Below the pieces are notes generated by a model that was not told where the DNA came from, did no database searches, and saw only the letters and a list, made by a program, of their open reading frames with translations. Shown here piece by piece: positions 62,077 through 64,000 of a DNA stretch of 64,000 nucleotides. The translations under genes and the position numbers were made by a program. The DNA is from Picochlorum sp. 'celeri' (Eukaryota; Chlorophyta; Trebouxiophyceae), in the NCBI GenBank assembly GCA_010909725.1, contig JAACMV010000023.1, positions 496,001 through 560,000 on the forward strand, in the 5' to 3' direction. Position 1 is the stretch's first letter, and each line of letters opens with the position of its first letter.

Positions 62077-64000
62077 TCAGCCATGTTGGAGTTGTCCAAA
62101 GACAGCTTCAGGAACGTTTGTTTGCAGTTGCACGTTATCTTCCTCCTCTTCATCTCCTAAGTCAATACCTTCAGGGTTTTCTGTCTCTGGCTCCTGCTCG
62201 TCCTGCTTGCCTTGTTGAATAACACCAGCACTCACAAACCCTGGAACACGGGTTGAAGGTGCTTGTTGTTCCTCCAAGCCTGCCATGTCAGCCCCAGGTT
62301 CCTCCGCTGCTGGAGCAATGGAGTCTACGGCAACAGATGCTGCATCAATGATCGAGGTATTGAAATGTTGTTGACTGAACGAGGCAGCAACGGATCTCCT
62401 GATGCGGAGCATCTCTCTGAAGGTCTCTTCATTGCCATATCTCACTTCAAAGTCATTCCATTTGCTCCAGAAGAATTTGAACTTCTGCGGATCAGCTATT
62501 GATGAGCCATGAACCATAATAGCTCTTGCTCTGTCAATCTCACCCAGTTTTCTTTCTAAATCAGAGTATTGAATGACGAGCTTCAATGTATCATCATCTG
62601 AGACGGGGTGATCTATTGATTCAATCGCACTCTCATAAATTTCCCTTACTTTTCCGATTCCAAAGAACTCAGACGCCTTTGCAATATATATCTCATAAAC
62701 TTGATATCTATCTCCCTTCTGTACGTGCTTCACTGCATTCTCATACACATTCATTGCATTTCTTGCAAGACCGTATTCCTCTTCAAAGGCAGCATACTTG
62801 AGGAAGAATGGACGAGCAAAGGCTGACGGAGCTGAATCACACGCTTCACGGAAAAGCTCTCTTGTTCTTTCAATTTTCGTGCCTTTATAACGAGATGTGA
62901 AATCGTTGAGATAGGCACTCCAAATATCTTTAAGGTGAGGGTATTTGAACAACATGATTCCTCTCTCATATGCTTTGAATGCATCCTCAAAGTAATTATG
63001 TTCCTTGAGGTATGAAGCGTAGTTCAATATCATTTGAGCAGTGATGACTTTCAGGTCCATTGCCGTAGAATACGCTTTTCTTATCGACTCAGGGGTGCCC
63101 AAGCTTTCCTCAAGATCAAGGCGTAGTGACCAGAGCCTAGATGATCTATACAGCCTCTCTTGGACCTTCATTTTGATCTCTTCATCTCTACTTCTCTTTT
63201 TACGTGGAGCTTCTGTACCTTGCCTTGCTAAATTTAGTGCGATGCTGTAATTTTCATGCCGCAACTCCATTTCGATACGTTCTGTCCATATAGTGGCCAA
63301 ATTGTCCAGATACAGGTATGGATACTCTGTGGCCTTATCATACACCACCCTAGCATTTGTTATATCTCCATGTTTCTCATATACTTTTGCGAATGCTATC
63401 CATAAACTGTGCGGATTCCCTGTTGCTAGCTTTGGGTCTACAGTCTTGACAGCATCTGTGTACACTCTAATCTGTTTAGCAGCATCCTGAGCAAAAAGCT
63501 TTGCTCTTTTGTGCCACTCATTCACGTTGTGTGGATTTTGTCTCAAAACAACACTGTTGAGCAATTCAGGTCTCCTCTCTATCAAATTCTCCAACCTGGC
63601 AAGGCGAAGGTCTAAGTCATCTCCAGTGTCATTCAATATGAATTTATTTGGATCAGTCTCCTGCTGCTTCTCCTCCTCCTCCTCTCCAAGTTGCTCCATT
63701 TTTGCTGTAATTAGCGCTTCCTCAAACTGAGTCAGAGCATCGTAAATGAGGCAAAAATCTCTCACTGTCAGGACAGAATGTAAGCCTTCAATGTAGATAT
63801 CTCTTGCTTTTTCAAAAAATCCTTTTCGGATATAGAAATCAGCGAGAGATGTCCACAATTTACCGATGTCATCCTTATACTTTCTTATCGCTCCTCGAAC
63901 AATATCTTCTACCCGCAAACCCTTCATCTCTTCTGGATGATTCGTGATGATTTCACATAAATCCATCCAAAGATCATGTTTGCTCTTCCCTTGCAAACTT
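62077..64000 (-). CDS. SYF1: Splicing factor SYF1/XAB2 (HAT-repeat protein), 5' part beyond the window
   Basis: At least 640 residues in one open frame running off the right edge. Tandem half-a-TPR (HAT) repeats carry the conserved W, Y and P pattern throughout (for example LWIAFAKVYEKHGDITNARV, LYLDNLATIWTERIEMELRH, IWSAYLNDFTSRYKGTKIER, YEIYIAKASEFFGIGKVREI). The C-terminal acidic tail (DLGDEEEEDN) is preceded by FWSKWNDFEVRYGNEETFRE. SYF1/XAB2 is a scaffold of the NineTeen-complex part of the spliceosome. The start codon is outside the window. The ATG of eIF2-gamma lies 141 bp away on the same strand. Confidence 0.93.
   Translation of the reverse strand, partial: SLQGKSKHDLWMDLCEIITNHPEEMKGLRVEDIVRGAIRKYKDDIGKLWTSLADFYIRKGFFEKARDIYIEGLHSVLTVRDFCLIYDALTQFEEALITAKMEQLGEEEEEKQQETDPNKFILNDTGDDLDLRLARLENLIERRPELLNSVVLRQNPHNVNEWHKRAKLFAQDAAKQIRVYTDAVKTVDPKLATGNPHSLWIAFAKVYEKHGDITNARVVYDKATEYPYLYLDNLATIWTERIEMELRHENYSIALNLARQGTEAPRKKRSRDEEIKMKVQERLYRSSRLWSLRLDLEESLGTPESIRKAYSTAMDLKVITAQMILNYASYLKEHNYFEDAFKAYERGIMLFKYPHLKDIWSAYLNDFTSRYKGTKIERTRELFREACDSAPSAFARPFFLKYAAFEEEYGLARNAMNVYENAVKHVQKGDRYQVYEIYIAKASEFFGIGKVREIYESAIESIDHPVSDDDTLKLVIQYSDLERKLGEIDRARAIMVHGSSIADPQKFKFFWSKWNDFEVRYGNEETFREMLRIRRSVAASFSQQHFNTSIIDAASVAVDSIAPAAEEPGADMAGLEEQQAPSTRVPGFVSAGVIQQGKQDEQEPETENPEGIDLGDEEEEDNVQLQTNVPEAVFGQLQHG

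Noticed and set aside
1..64000. CRISPR arrays, transposons, rRNA or tRNA genes
   Set aside because: No spaced repeats, transposase or integrase frames, or RNA-gene structures were found on reading both strands.

Overview
The window is nuclear DNA from a eukaryotic green alga (Viridiplantae, probably of prasinophyte type; species not assignable from sequence alone). The evidence is an intron-bearing, AT-leaning, gene-dense sequence that encodes plastid and thylakoid-lumen proteins with N-terminal transit regions (FabZ, SufS, lumenal FKBP and cyclophilin, a TIC236/TamB-like envelope protein, an FdC2-like ferredoxin, a two-domain GET3/ArsA ATPase). Plant-lineage proteins such as a CDPK, a PAS1-like FKBP and an expansin-like protein sit beside ordinary eukaryotic genes. 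Introns are mostly 55-90 nt with GT-AG ends. Exon coordinates below were joined by eye from reading frame, splice sites and family similarity.

Layout. 1-7 kb: PAS1-like FKBP (cut by the edge), lumenal FKBP, plastid SufS, expansin-like protein and a sorting nexin, all on the minus strand. 7-16 kb: plastid membrane protein, aldehyde dehydrogenase-like protein, FabZ, CDPK, methyltransferase, alpha/beta hydrolase, FdC2. 16-27 kb: TIC236-like giant, a three-hydrophobic-segment plastid protein of unknown role, tandem GET3/ArsA, LPAAT. 28-37 kb: TIM10, Mpv17-like, TRAP-alpha, IFRD-like, ATG2-like. 37-47 kb: small plastid membrane protein, U2AF65, Era, two secreted or surface proteins, CCZ1, SUMO E1 subunit SAE1, QCR8, a small membrane protein. 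48-56 kb: CDC27/APC3, DCN1-like, COX17, U2SURP/SR140, and a single gene fusing a D-ribulokinase-type FGGY kinase to a complete ribulose-5-phosphate 3-epimerase. 56-64 kb: lumenal cyclophilin, zinc-finger plastid protein, DUF2358-like protein, unknown helical protein, eIF2-gamma, SYF1 (cut by the edge).

There is no operon logic, but packing is extreme. Convergent coding regions lie 9-60 bp apart and one pair overlaps by 11 bp; one same-strand pair is separated by only 12 bp. Divergent promoters carry recurrent perfect palindromes. The strongest candidate for something new is the kinase-epimerase fusion, which would catalyse two consecutive steps from D-ribulose to D-xylulose 5-phosphate. No mobile element, tRNA, rRNA or CRISPR array was recognised.
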